From JAWKHR01 sp041394725 (GTDB lineage: Bacteria; Acidobacteriota; Vicinamibacteria; Vicinamibacterales; SCN-69-37): 64,000 nucleotides of DNA. Below are positions 52,327 through 60,833 of this stretch, piece after piece; within the stretch, counting starts at the first letter, position 1, and every line of letters begins with the position of its first letter. The stretch covers positions 1 through 64,000 of the forward strand of contig JAWKHR010000025.1 of assembly GCA_041394725.1 (NCBI GenBank), written 5' to 3'. The translations under genes and the position numbers were made by a program. A model generated the notes under the pieces. The model was not told the DNA's origin and searched no databases. It was given only the letters and a program-made list of their open reading frames with translations.

Positions 52327-52695
52327 ATGGTGACGCTGCTGCGACGCGTGGGGTGCCTGGCGGCTCTGGTGAGCTTCCTGGCCGGCGCCGCCACGCCGTT
52401 CGTCGCCGTGCACGCGGCCAACGACCCGGATCTGGCCTACGCGGGCGTCGAGGTCCTCGGCGCGCACGTCGAACGCCGGGTCGGGCCCGTCAAGCCGGCG
52501 GTCGCGCCGGAGCACTGCGCGCTCTGCCACTGGCTCCAGGCGCTCGGCACCGCGCGCCTCGAGGCGGCGGTGCACCGGATCAGCGTGACGCCGTCGGTGC
52601 AGTTCGTCCGCATCCCGCAGGCCGCGCCCATCCACGCCTCCGGCTTCCGGCCACGCGCCTCCCGCGCGCCGCCGTCCGTTCCCGCCACGCTCTAG
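52327..52695 (+). CDS. Exported DUF2946-like metal-associated protein
   Basis: A 122-residue protein with a signal peptide (about 5-30, ending VHAAN) and a central motif EHCALCHWLQAL in which His63, Cys64, Cys67 and His68 are suited to bind a metal. Proteins of the DUF2946 type are often found with metal TonB receptors. The CxxCH form also matches a haem c site, but nothing else in the protein looks like a cytochrome. A TAGAGT hexamer (52307-52312) lies 14 nt upstream of the ATG. Confidence 0.6.
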   Translation: MVTLLRRVGCLAALVSFLAGAATPFVAVHAANDPDLAYAGVEVLGAHVERRVGPVKPAVAPEHCALCHWLQALGTARLEAAVHRISVTPSVQFVRIPQAAPIHASGFRPRASRAPPSVPATL

Positions 52696-52893
52696 CTCGG
52701 CTCCCGTTTTCATCCGAGTCGTGATGCCCGGCCGTGGTCGGGCTGCATGCCCGCAGGGCCGGCGCCGCCGGCACCGCCGGGACGCTCGGGACGCCAGGCC
52801 GACACCGGCGCGCTCGCCCCCGTCACGACGGGCGGCACGCGACCGGACATCCCGGGACGTCGGTCCCGCTTGCCGCTATCGAGAGGTCGCCGT

Positions 52894-54562
52894 ATGTCGC
52901 ACGCCCGTTCCGTCATCACCACGTGCACCGCCGCACTGCTGGCCGTCGCCGTGGCGTCTTCCGCCGAGGCCCAGTCGGGGCCGAAGGCAGCCGAGGTGTC
53001 GTCCACGTCGACGACGCCACAGTCCGTCGAGGTGCCGGCGCCGCTGCCCGCCGTGCCCGCCACCACCGCGCCAGCGACGGCCGTGCCGGTTGCCGCCGCG
53101 CCGGCGACAGCCGTGGCGGCCACCGCCGCACCGCTACCCGTCGTGCCGGCCACCGCCGCGCCGATCCCTGCCGGCGTCGCGTCGTCGTCCGGCATCGAGG
53201 CGGTGCGCGAGGAACTCGCGCAGTTGCGCGCCGAGTTCGACGCGGTCCGCCGGCAGTACGACGACCGGCTCGTCGCGCTCGAACAGCGGCTGCAGCAGCT
53301 CGCCGCCGGTCCGGCGTCGCCCGCGCCCGATCGGCGGTCGCCACGCCGGCGACCGAGGCGCCAGCTCGCGCCATGGCGCCGACCGGGCGAACCCGCGTCC
53401 GCGGCGCCGACGCCGGCGAACCCGCGTCCGCGGCGCCGGCGCCGGCCGAACCCGCGTCCGCATGGCGCCGACGCCGGGCGAACCCGCGTCCGCGGCGCCG
53501 GCGCCGGCCGAACCCGCGTCCGCGGCGCCCGCCTCGGCCATCGTCCAGGGCGTGCCCGCCGGGTCCAGCAAGGTGTTCAATCCGGACACGTCGATCATCG
53601 GCAATTTCATCGCCGCGGGCGGGAAGAACCCGAACGGTGACGCGCCGTCGCTCTCGCTCGCCGAGGCGGAGATCGCGTTCCAGGCGGTCGTCGATCCCTA
53701 CGCGCGTGCCGACTTCTACCTCGGCGCCAGCTCCGAGGGCCTCAGCATCGAGGAGGGATTCATCACGTTCACGACGCTGCCGGCGAACCTGCTGCTCAAG
53801 GTCGGCAAGGTCAAGGCGCAGTTCGGCAAGGCGAACACGCTCCACTCACACCAGTTGCCGTACATCGACACGCCGCTCGTGCTGCAGAACCTCGTCGGCG
53901 GCGAGGAGGGGCTGTCGGACAGCGGGTTCTCGCTGTCGCACCTCATCCAGAATCCCTTCCTCTATCTGGACGTCACGGGCGAGGTGTTCGCCGCGAACTC
54001 GGACGTGTTCCAGAGCCCGGAGCGCTCGAAGCTGAACTACGTGGGCCACGTCCGCGCCTATCGGGACCTGACCGAGGCCACCAACCTGGATTTCGGCGCC
54101 TCGTTCGCGTTCGGCCCCACCGACGTCAACCCGGCCGACTTCGGTGACCCGGGCAGCGACCGGGTGCTCAACAAGAAGATGTACGCCGTGGATGCGACGT
54201 TCCGCTACCGGCCGCTGCGCCGGGCCATCTACCATCGGCTGAACCTCCGCACCGAGCTCATCTGGAGCCGGCAGGACCTGCCCCTCGGGCAACAGGCCGA
54301 CGCCTTTGGCGTATACGGACTGGGGGAGTACCAGATGAACCGCCGCTGGTACATCGGGGCCCGGTTCGATCGATCGGGCCGCGCGCTCGAGCCTGATCTG
54401 GTGGATACGGGCGGGTCGGTCTTCCTGACCTACTGGCCCTCGGAGTTCAGCCAGATCCGCGGCCAGTTCCGGCGGACGAACTACGGCGACGGCATTCGCG
54501 CCAACGAGTTCTTCCTGCAGTTCAACTTCGCGATTGGCGCGCACGGCGCGCATCCCTTCTAA
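52894..54562 (+). pseudogene. Outer-membrane beta-barrel protein with frameshifts in an internal repeat
   Basis: The gene begins at ATG 52894 (GAGAGG upstream) with a signal peptide, an Ala/Pro/Thr-rich segment and a coiled-coil helix (REELAQLRAEFDAVRRQYDD). From about 53325 the sensible Ala-Pro-Glu composition jumps between all three frames. From about 53462 it continues in a different frame as a well-formed beta-barrel ending FFLQFNFAIGAHGAHPF. The design (signal, coiled coil, linker, barrel) resembles porin-like proteins with a periplasmic tether. As written it cannot be one protein. True inactivation, repeat-driven phase variation and sequencing or assembly error in the GC-rich repeat are all possible. 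Confidence 0.7.
53388..53538 (+). repeat. Five-copy ~30-bp tandem repeat encoding EPASAAPAPA
   Basis: Units beginning CGAACCCGCGTCCGC start at 53388, 53417, 53447, 53479 and 53509. Spacings are 29, 30, 32 and 30 bp. Units of 30 keep the frame; the 29- and 32-bp spacings break it. A 22- and a 24-bp variant of ATGGCGCCGAC...GGGCGAACCC (53373 and 53462) also differ by two bases. The repeat is the linker between the coiled coil and barrel of the surrounding gene. Confidence 0.85.
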
Positions 54563-54582
54563 GGCCACGCAAGCGAGGACCC

Positions 54583-55548
54583 ATGACGACCATGATCAAG
54601 ACGACGACCAGCCTGCGGCGGCGTGCCGCCCGGGCGCTGACGATGGCCCTCGGGCTGGTGGCGCTGGCGGCGCCGGCGGCGCGCGCCGAGCTGCGTGTCG
54701 TGACGACGACCGAGGACCTGGCCGCGCTCACGCGTGAGGTGGGCGGCGACAAGGTGCACGTGGTGGCCATCGCGAAGGGCTACCAGGACCCGCACTTCGT
54801 CGATCCCAAGCCGAGCTTCATCCTCGAGGTCAGCCGCGCCGACCTGCTGATCGTGGTCGGTCGCGAGCTGGAGATCGGCTGGCTGCCGCCGCTCATCTCG
54901 AGCAGCCGCAACAGCAAGGTGCAGGTGGGCGCGAACGGCTACCTCGACGCCTCGCTGAACGTGAAGATCCTCGAGATCCCGACCGGGCAGATCACGCGCG
55001 CGATGGGCGACGTGCATCCGCAGGGCAACCCGCACTACTGGCTCGACCCGAACAACGGCCGGCTGATCGCGCAGGCGATTCGCGACAAGCTCACCGAGCT
55101 GCAGCCGGCCGACAAGGCCTACTTCGACCAGCACTACGCGGACTTCGACCAGCGGCTCGCCGCGGCCGAGAAGCGCTGGGAGGCCGCGCTCGCGCCGTAC
55201 AAGGGCGCCAAGCTCGTCACCTACCATCGTTCGTGGCCGAACTTCATGGAACGCTTCGGCCTCGACGTGATGGGCTACGTGGAGCCGAAGCCGGGCATCC
55301 CGCCCTCGCCCGCGCACACGATCGACCTCATCGGCGCGATGAAGGCGCAGAACGTGAAGCTGATCGTGGTCGAGCCCTACTTCGACAAGCGGACGCCGCA
55401 GTCGATCGCGAACCAGGTGGGCGGCGGGCAGGTGCTCGAGCTGTCGCCCTCGGTGGGCGGGCAGCCGAACACCGAGACCTACATCAAGCTGTTCGACTAC
55501 AACGTGCAGGTGCTGGTCGACGCACTGAAGAAGACGACGGGGCGGTAG
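54583..55548 (+). CDS. Metal ABC transporter substrate-binding protein (ZnuA-like)
   Basis: A 321-residue periplasmic cluster A-I binding protein with a signal peptide (about 11-35). Probable metal ligands are His71 (YQDPHF), His145 or His151 (GDVHPQGNPHYW), His215 (TYHRSW) and Glu264 (VVEPYF). Three His plus an acid is the zinc-binding pattern; manganese or iron cannot be excluded. It lacks the long His-rich loop of E. coli ZnuA. Together with the permease gene 7 bp downstream it forms an importer, but the ATPase gene is missing. Confidence 0.88.
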   Translation: MTTMIKTTTSLRRRAARALTMALGLVALAAPAARAELRVVTTTEDLAALTREVGGDKVHVVAIAKGYQDPHFVDPKPSFILEVSRADLLIVVGRELEIGWLPPLISSSRNSKVQVGANGYLDASLNVKILEIPTGQITRAMGDVHPQGNPHYWLDPNNGRLIAQAIRDKLTELQPADKAYFDQHYADFDQRLAAAEKRWEAALAPYKGAKLVTYHRSWPNFMERFGLDVMGYVEPKPGIPPSPAHTIDLIGAMKAQNVKLIVVEPYFDKRTPQSIANQVGGGQVLELSPSVGGQPNTETYIKLFDYNVQVLVDALKKTTGR

Positions 55549-55555
55549 CCATCCG

Positions 55556-56392
55556 ATGGACACACTGACGATTCTGCAGTTCCTGGCCGCGCCGATCGCG
55601 GCCAGCCTCATCATTGCGGGAATCCACGCGTATCTCGGCCTGCACGTCGTCGAGCGGGGAGTCATCTTCGTGGACCTCTCGCTCGCCCAGATCGCGTCGC
55701 TCGGCGCCGCGATCGGCGTGTTCCTGGGCTACGACCCGCACGCGCCGGCCATCTACTGGATGAGCCTCGCGTTCACGCTGGTGGGCGCGCTGATCTTCGC
55801 GATGATCAAGGGGCACGAGGCGGACATCCCGCAGGAGGCGATCATCGGCATCTCCTACGCGGTGGCCTCGGCGGCGGTCATCCTCGTGATGAGCCAGTCG
55901 ACCGGCGAGAGCGAGCACCTGCGCGACATGCTCGTGGGCAACATCCTCGCCGTGCAGTGGCCTGAGGTGTGGCTCACGGCGGGCGTCTACGCGGTGCTGG
56001 GCGCGTTCCACTTCGTCTTCCGGAAGCGCTTCCTCGAGATCTCGCTCGACGCGCGTGGCGCCGAAGCGCGGGGCATTCCGGTCCGGTTCTGGGACTTCCT
56101 GTTCTATGCCTCCTTCGGCTTCGTCGTCACCCGGTCGGTCGCGATCGCCGGCGTGCTGCTCGTGTTCTGCTACCTGATCGTGCCGTCGGTCGGCGCGATG
56201 CTGTGGGCGAAGCGCATCGGATCGCGCCTCGCCATCGGCTGGGTCATGGGCGTGGTCGTGTCGATGCTCGGGATGTACTTCTCGGTGCAGTTCGACCTGC
56301 CGACGGGCGCCGCGATCGTCTGCACGTTCGGCCTGGTCCTAATCGTCATGGCGCTCACGCGGCCGTTCGTTCTCAGACGCAGTCAGCCCTGA
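55556..56392 (+). CDS. Metal ABC transporter permease (ZnuB-like)
   Basis: A 278-residue ABC-3 family inner-membrane permease with about eight segments. GLHVVERGVIFVDLSLAQIASLGAAIG splits into the typical first helices, and the coupling region near LDARGAEARGIPVRFWD is intact. It moves zinc or manganese delivered by the binding protein. The next genes are unrelated, so an ATPase must be supplied from elsewhere. Confidence 0.9.
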   Translation: MDTLTILQFLAAPIAASLIIAGIHAYLGLHVVERGVIFVDLSLAQIASLGAAIGVFLGYDPHAPAIYWMSLAFTLVGALIFAMIKGHEADIPQEAIIGISYAVASAAVILVMSQSTGESEHLRDMLVGNILAVQWPEVWLTAGVYAVLGAFHFVFRKRFLEISLDARGAEARGIPVRFWDFLFYASFGFVVTRSVAIAGVLLVFCYLIVPSVGAMLWAKRIGSRLAIGWVMGVVVSMLGMYFSVQFDLPTGAAIVCTFGLVLIVMALTRPFVLRRSQP

Positions 56393-56399
56393 CCCCGAC

Positions 56400-56463
56400 T
56401 CCCGGGCCGGCCCGGAGACGAAACTCTCGCCCGAGGCGGACTTCGTCGATCGCCGGCCCGGGA
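56400..56463. repeat. 12-bp inverted repeat after the permease gene
   Basis: TCCCGGGCCGGC (56400-56411) and its exact complement (56452-56463) are 40 bp apart. It lies just after the permease stop, in a 214-bp gap with no gene. It may end the transcript, though the long loop and missing T-run make this weak. The right part of the gap holds the VanZ promoter. Confidence 0.4.
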
Positions 56464-56594
56464 ATGACGAAATTGAACCGCATTAGCGCTTGTTTGCCCC
56501 TCGCACGCTGGTGTCTACTGTGGCCGATCATCACGGACACACCATGCATACCGATCCCCTCTCCGGTATCCACTGGGTTTCGCCTGTTTCGCGC

Positions 56595-56600
56595 TAGCAT
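56595..56600 (+). promoter_or_regulatory. -10 hexamer (TAGCAT) of the VanZ-like gene
   Basis: TAGCAT ends 6 nt before the GTG at 56607, another leaderless arrangement. Confidence 0.4.
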
Positions 56601-56606
56601 GCCGGC

Positions 56607-57743
56607 GTGACGGCCACGGGGCCTCGTCCGGCGGCGCGCGTGCTGCTCGCGGCGGTGGTGTCGCTGGCCCTCGTGCTGGCGGCGCCATGGCTCGGCGAGC
56701 TGCGCAGCCTCCTGCGCCGCTGGTATCCCGACCAGGTCGGCCTCATTCTCAACGTCGGCGTCGCGGTCCTCGCCCTGGCGGGCGTCGTGCTGGCCGTGCG
56801 CGGCGTGCGCGAGCGCCGCGTCCCGCGGTTCTCGCTGATGGGCCTCGCCCTGGTGCTCGCGGCGTCGTCCGCCGCGTGGACCGCGACCGACTCGGCCACC
56901 GTCAACGCCGCCGAGCGCTTCCACTTCGTCGCCTACGGGCTCGTCACGCTCCTGTTCTACCGGGCGTTCCGGCGACCCGACGGCGACGATCTCGTGCTGC
57001 TCGCGGCGCCGGTGGTCTGCGCGTTCATCGTCGCGCTGGCCGACGAGGCGTTCCAGTGGTACGTGCCGGGGCGGGTGGGGGAGATCCGCGACGTCGGCCT
57101 CAACGCCGCGGCGATAGCCGCCGGGCTGGTGTTCAGCCTCGGCGCGCTGCCGCCACGGCGGCTCACGCGACACGTGCGTCCATCGTCGTGGCGGCGGCTG
57201 GCGACGGCCGTCGCGGTCGCGTCGATCGCGCTCGCCGCGTTCCTCCAGATGGTGCACCTCGGCACGCTCGTCGAGGATGCCGACGGCCTGGCGTTCCGCT
57301 CGCGGTATTCCGCCGCGACGCTCCGGGTGCTGGCGGGCGACCGGGCGGACCGGTGGGCCCACGACCCGCCGCCGGCCTCGCTCGTGCGGTTCTCGCGCGA
57401 GGACCAGTACCTGGCCGAGGGGGTCTGGCACGTGCAGGCCCGCAATGCGGCCTGGGAGTCCGACATCCGCCGCGCCTGGTCGGAGAACCTGATCCTGGAG
57501 CGCTACTTCGGGCCCGTTCTGGACACCCCGTCGTGGGCCATCCCGGAGCGATCGCGCTGGCCGGATGCCCAGCGGGCCGATGCCGAGGAGCGGGCCGGCG
57601 CCGGCCCGCCGGTCGCCAGCCGGGCGGACCTGATCCCGATCTTCACCGCGAATCCCGGGTGGATTTGGGCGCCCGCCGTGGCCCTGGCCCTGATCGTGCT
57701 GGGGCTCGCCGCCCGGCGGGGCCCGGACGGGAGACCGATCTGA
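56607..57743 (+). CDS. VanZ-like membrane protein
   Basis: A 378-residue membrane protein. The VanZ domain covers about residues 10-190, with the conserved AERFHFVAYGLVTLLFYRAF split over one helix and ADEAFQWYVPGR followed by DVGLNAAAI. The C-terminal half has a soluble extracytoplasmic part (about 220-345) and a final membrane helix. VanZ proteins are linked to teicoplanin tolerance and other envelope functions, but the biochemical role is unsettled. GTG start. Confidence 0.78.
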   Translation: MTATGPRPAARVLLAAVVSLALVLAAPWLGELRSLLRRWYPDQVGLILNVGVAVLALAGVVLAVRGVRERRVPRFSLMGLALVLAASSAAWTATDSATVNAAERFHFVAYGLVTLLFYRAFRRPDGDDLVLLAAPVVCAFIVALADEAFQWYVPGRVGEIRDVGLNAAAIAAGLVFSLGALPPRRLTRHVRPSSWRRLATAVAVASIALAAFLQMVHLGTLVEDADGLAFRSRYSAATLRVLAGDRADRWAHDPPPASLVRFSREDQYLAEGVWHVQARNAAWESDIRRAWSENLILERYFGPVLDTPSWAIPERSRWPDAQRADAEERAGAGPPVASRADLIPIFTANPGWIWAPAVALALIVLGLAARRGPDGRPI

Positions 57744-57749
57744 TACACT
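57744..57749 (+). promoter_or_regulatory. -10 hexamer (TACACT) of the 206-residue protein gene
   Basis: TACACT ends 6 nt before the GTG at 57756, directly after the VanZ stop codon. Confidence 0.45.
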
Positions 57750-57755
57750 ACGCCC

Positions 57756-58376
57756 GTGCGGGGTGACTCCCTCCGGGACCTGTACGCCAAGAGCCTGGCC
57801 CTGGTTGGCCTTGGGGTACTCGCGGGTGTGGGCGCGCTCGTCGATTACTGGCCCGCGCGGGTCACCGTGCCGAACGTCGATGCGCTGGTCGCCACACCGG
57901 CGCTGGCCCGTGCCATCCCCGTCACCGAGGCAGCCATCCCCGAGCCCCTCCCGGCTGCCTCCGCTCGTCCCGTGAACACGCCCGTCGCGACGGTCGCCTC
58001 GGCCGACGCCGCCCCCGAACCGCTCGTCCCGGCCGCGGCCATCCCGGTGTCGATGACCATGGCGGCGCTGACCGTGGGCGCGCCGGTCGAACTCGGGGCG
58101 CCGCCGGTGCGGCCGTTCGTGGCGCCGCCGGTCACCAGCGTCAACGCGTACGAGGTGCCGCTCTCGGATCCCGAGGACGTGCTCTCGCCGCGGTTCCTCG
58201 CGATGGCGCAGGCCGCGCAGGGGACCGAGGACGACGGCGGGTTCTTCTCGGACGCGACCGGCTTCGCCAAGCGTGCGGGCTCGACGATCCTCAACACCGG
58301 CACCAAGGCCGGGGCGTCGATCCTGGGCGGCCTGAGCTTCGTGGGCCGCAGCCTCAAGAAGCTCAAGATCTTCTGA
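57756..58376 (+). CDS. Membrane-anchored hypothetical protein
   Basis: A 206-residue protein with one N-terminal membrane segment (about 13-32), a long Ala/Pro/Val-rich low-complexity stretch, and a C-terminal part with DDGGFFSDATGFAKRAGSTI followed by a Gly/Ser-rich amphipathic helix and a basic end (SLKKLKIF). No family recognised. The layout suggests a short anchor-linker-helix protein on the outside of the membrane. Confidence 0.6.
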   Translation: MRGDSLRDLYAKSLALVGLGVLAGVGALVDYWPARVTVPNVDALVATPALARAIPVTEAAIPEPLPAASARPVNTPVATVASADAAPEPLVPAAAIPVSMTMAALTVGAPVELGAPPVRPFVAPPVTSVNAYEVPLSDPEDVLSPRFLAMAQAAQGTEDDGGFFSDATGFAKRAGSTILNTGTKAGASILGGLSFVGRSLKKLKIF

Positions 58377-58377
58377 C

Positions 58378-58394
58378 CCGGGCCTTCGGCCCGG
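58378..58394. terminator. Bidirectional hairpin between convergent genes
   Basis: CCGGGCC and GGCCCGG form a perfect 7-bp stem with a TTC loop, 2 nt after one stop codon and 15 nt before the other. It lacks T-runs on either side. Confidence 0.6.
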
Positions 58395-58409
58395 CACTTC
58401 CGCTCCGAC

Positions 58410-59789
58410 CTAGCCCAGCGCCTGCATCACGTCCCAGCGCGTGATGATGTACGTGTCCTGGCTCTTGAAGTCACGGACCAGCACGGCGGGCGATTCCGGC
58501 GTGATCATCGACGCCAGGGCGTCGAGATCCGTGGAGACGTCGACGTACGGATAGGCCGGCTGCATGATGGCCTCGATCTCGCCGGCCTTCACGTCGGGGC
58601 TCCGCACGATCTCGTCGAACAGGTGGGCCTCGCTGATCGACCCCACCACGCGGCCCTCGTCGGTGACCGGGATCTGCGAGTAGTCGTGCGCGGTCATGAT
58701 CTGGATGGCGCGCCCGACCGTGTCGCGCCGGTCGAGCGTGACGAGGGGCGTGTGCGACCGTGACGCGACGAGGTCGCGCGCCGTCATCCCGGTCCGGTCC
58801 AGGAAGCCCTTCTCGCGCATCCAGTCGTCGTTGAACATCTTGCCGAGGTAGCGCGTGCCGTGGTCGTGGAAGATCACCACGACGACGTCGCCCTCGCCGA
58901 ACCGATCGCGCATCTGGACCAGGCCCGCCATGGCCGCGCCCGCCGAGTTGCCCGCGAAGATCGCCTCCTCGCGCGTGATCCGCCGGGTCATGATCGCCGC
59001 GTCGCGGTCGGTGACCTTCTCGAAGTAGTCCACGACCGAGAAGTCCACGTTCTTCGGCAGGAAGTCCTCGCCGATGCCCTCGGTGATGTACGGGTAGATC
59101 TCGTTCTTGTCGAAGATCCCCGTTTCCTTGTACTTCTTGAACACCGACCCGTAGGTGTCGATGCCGAGGACCTGGATCTTCGGGTTCTGCTCCTTGAGGT
59201 AGCGCCCGGCCCCGCAAATCGTGCCGCCGGTGCCGACCCCGACCACGAGGTGCGTCACACGGCCGTCGGTCTGCGCCCAGAGCTCGGGGCCCGTCTGCTC
59301 GTAGTGCGCCTGCGAGTTCGACAGGTTGTCGTACTGGTTCGCCTTCCAGCTGTTCGGGGTGTCGCGTTCCAGCCGCGAGGAGACCGAGTAGTACGACCGC
59401 GGGTCCTCCGGATCGACGTCGGTGGGGCAGACGATGACCTCGGCGCCGAAGGCGCGAAGCGCGTCCACCTTCTCCTTGGACTGCTTGTCGGTCGTCGTGA
59501 AGATGCACCGGTAGCCCTTCACGACGGCGGCGATGGCCAGGCCCATGCCCGTGTTGCCCGACGTGCCCTCGATGATCGTCCCGCCGGGCTTCAGCCGGCC
59601 GGCGCGCTCGGCATCCTCGATCATCTTCAAGGCCATCCGGTCCTTGATCGAGTTGCCCGGGTTGAACGTCTCGACCTTGGCGAGGACGGTCGCGCGGATG
59701 CCGGCGGCGGCCGGGATGCGGTTGAGACGGACGAGCGGCGTGTCGCCGATCGCGTCGAGGATGCTCTCCGAGATCCTGGGAGGTGCCAC
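58410..59789 (-). CDS. Cystathionine beta-synthase (PLP enzyme with CBS pair)
   Basis: A 459-residue enzyme. The PLP-binding catalytic part (1-330) has Lys49 in NPGNSIKDRM, the phosphate loop EGTSGNTGMG near 77 and GVGTGGTICG near 180. The C-terminal Bateman module with two CBS domains (about 340-459) regulates activity. It makes cystathionine from serine and homocysteine; a cysteine-synthase activity is also possible. GTG start, with TATAAT 6 nt upstream. Confidence 0.92.
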   Translation of the reverse strand: MAPPRISESILDAIGDTPLVRLNRIPAAAGIRATVLAKVETFNPGNSIKDRMALKMIEDAERAGRLKPGGTIIEGTSGNTGMGLAIAAVVKGYRCIFTTTDKQSKEKVDALRAFGAEVIVCPTDVDPEDPRSYYSVSSRLERDTPNSWKANQYDNLSNSQAHYEQTGPELWAQTDGRVTHLVVGVGTGGTICGAGRYLKEQNPKIQVLGIDTYGSVFKKYKETGIFDKNEIYPYITEGIGEDFLPKNVDFSVVDYFEKVTDRDAAIMTRRITREEAIFAGNSAGAAMAGLVQMRDRFGEGDVVVVIFHDHGTRYLGKMFNDDWMREKGFLDRTGMTARDLVASRSHTPLVTLDRRDTVGRAIQIMTAHDYSQIPVTDEGRVVGSISEAHLFDEIVRSPDVKAGEIEAIMQPAYPYVDVSTDLDALASMITPESPAVLVRDFKSQDTYIITRWDVMQALG

Positions 59790-59795
59790 GCCGGA

Positions 59796-59801
59796 ATTAT
59801 A
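59796..59801 (-). promoter_or_regulatory. -10 hexamer of cystathionine beta-synthase (consensus TATAAT)
   Basis: On the minus strand a perfect TATAAT ends 6 nt before the GTG start at 59789. Transcription would start at the GTG itself. Confidence 0.6.
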
Positions 59802-59837
59802 GGAGGTCGGCGCGGCGCGATGCTACGCCGCCGGAGG

Positions 59838-60224
59838 CTACGCCGGCTCGCAGAGGGCGGCGACGTGCTCGACGAGCGTGGCCACCGCGAGCGCGCTCAC
59901 CGGGCCGGTCGAGACGAACTCGAAGCCCGCGATGTTGACCGGCGCCGCGCCGGGCAGCGCGAGGCGCGTCGAGTGGACGCACTCGGCCAGCGTTTCCACC
60001 GGTCCCGTGCCGTCCATCATGAACCGCACCCGGTGGACGCGGCCGGCCGGCAGCGCCTCGTCGGTCTCGAGCGAGAACCCGCCCAGGCTCACTTCGCGCA
60101 GGCGCACCTGGCCCGGATGGTGCTCGACGTCGACCGCGACGCGGCCGAGGACCTCGGTGCGCGGGGTCCGGCGCCGATCGCCGGCGCCCGACGGGACGTG
60201 AGATTCGTGATCGGTCGTGGACAT
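59838..60224 (-). CDS. PilZ-domain protein (first of two)
   Basis: A 128-residue single PilZ domain, the usual receptor fold for cyclic di-GMP. The Arg motif is RRRTPRTEV near 18-26. The second motif reads EVSLGGFSLET near 43, where the usual Asp/Asn of (D/N)xSxxG is Glu, so nucleotide binding may be weakened. The partner gene 46 bp upstream encodes a 128-residue paralogue. Confidence 0.8.
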   Translation of the reverse strand: MSTTDHESHVPSGAGDRRRTPRTEVLGRVAVDVEHHPGQVRLREVSLGGFSLETDEALPAGRVHRVRFMMDGTGPVETLAECVHSTRLALPGAAPVNIAGFEFVSTGPVSALAVATLVEHVAALCEPA

Positions 60225-60270
60225 GCCGCTCCGCCTTTCCCTGAGGCAATCGGCGGGCCGGCCCGGGACT

Positions 60271-60657
60271 TTACTCGGCCAGGTCCCAGATTTCCGCGAT
60301 GCGGTAGACCAGGCTGGCGATGGACTCGCTCGTGGTCTCGTTGACGGGCACGAACTCGAAGCCGCTCAGGAAGAGCGCCACCGACGACTGCCGGGACGCC
60401 CGGGCCGAGTGGATGCACTCGGCGATCGTCACCACGGACGGGCCCTCGTCGAGCGCGAACCGGAAGCGGTGCGTGGTCCCGCTCGAAAACGGCACCGTGG
60501 TCTCGATCGAGAACCCGCCGAGGCTGATCTCGCGCACGGTCGCCGGCGCCGGCTGTGTCAGGATGCGCACCTGGAGCTGCCCGAGCGTGTCGAGCCGCGG
60601 CGTGTAGCGGCCGCCCTGGGGGCGGCCGGCGCGGGGATTCGGCGAGTCGGAAGCCAT
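60271..60657 (-). CDS. PilZ-domain protein (second of two)
   Basis: A 128-residue PilZ domain, paralogous to the downstream one and equal in length. The RxxxR motif is RYTPR near 17-21 and the second motif EISLGGFSIET near 43, with the same Glu for Asp change. Tandem paralogues with the same substitution point to a local duplication. The target of the pair is unknown. Confidence 0.8.
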   Translation of the reverse strand: MASDSPNPRAGRPQGGRYTPRLDTLGQLQVRILTQPAPATVREISLGGFSIETTVPFSSGTTHRFRFALDEGPSVVTIAECIHSARASRQSSVALFLSGFEFVPVNETTSESIASLVYRIAEIWDLAE

Positions 60658-60833
60658 CGGACGTCGGCGCGCGCGGCGCACCTTACCTATCGGCACGGGT
60701 CGGGCCTGCTGCAGTCGGGTCCGTCCGCCGGGAGGGCGCGACCAGGAGACGGTCTGCGCGGCGTCGCGGGGAGCAGCGCCCGTCCCGCGACCGGTCGGCC
60801 GATCCGGTGTAGGCTGGGGGACGGGTCTGCCGG
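60658..60833. other. Gap between the PilZ and lipoprotein genes
   Basis: About 175 bp with no convincing gene or hairpin. A TAGGTA hexamer on the minus strand (about 60684-60690) might serve the PilZ pair. Confidence 0.4.

Noticed and set aside
53388..53538. Possible CRISPR array
   Set aside because: The ~30-bp units are contiguous and coding-like (EPASAAPAPA), with no spacers and no cas genes nearby.
56400..56463. Insertion-sequence remnant from the 12-bp inverted repeat
   Set aside because: No transposase fragment, no target duplication, and the repeat is simple GC palindromic sequence expected by chance in such DNA.
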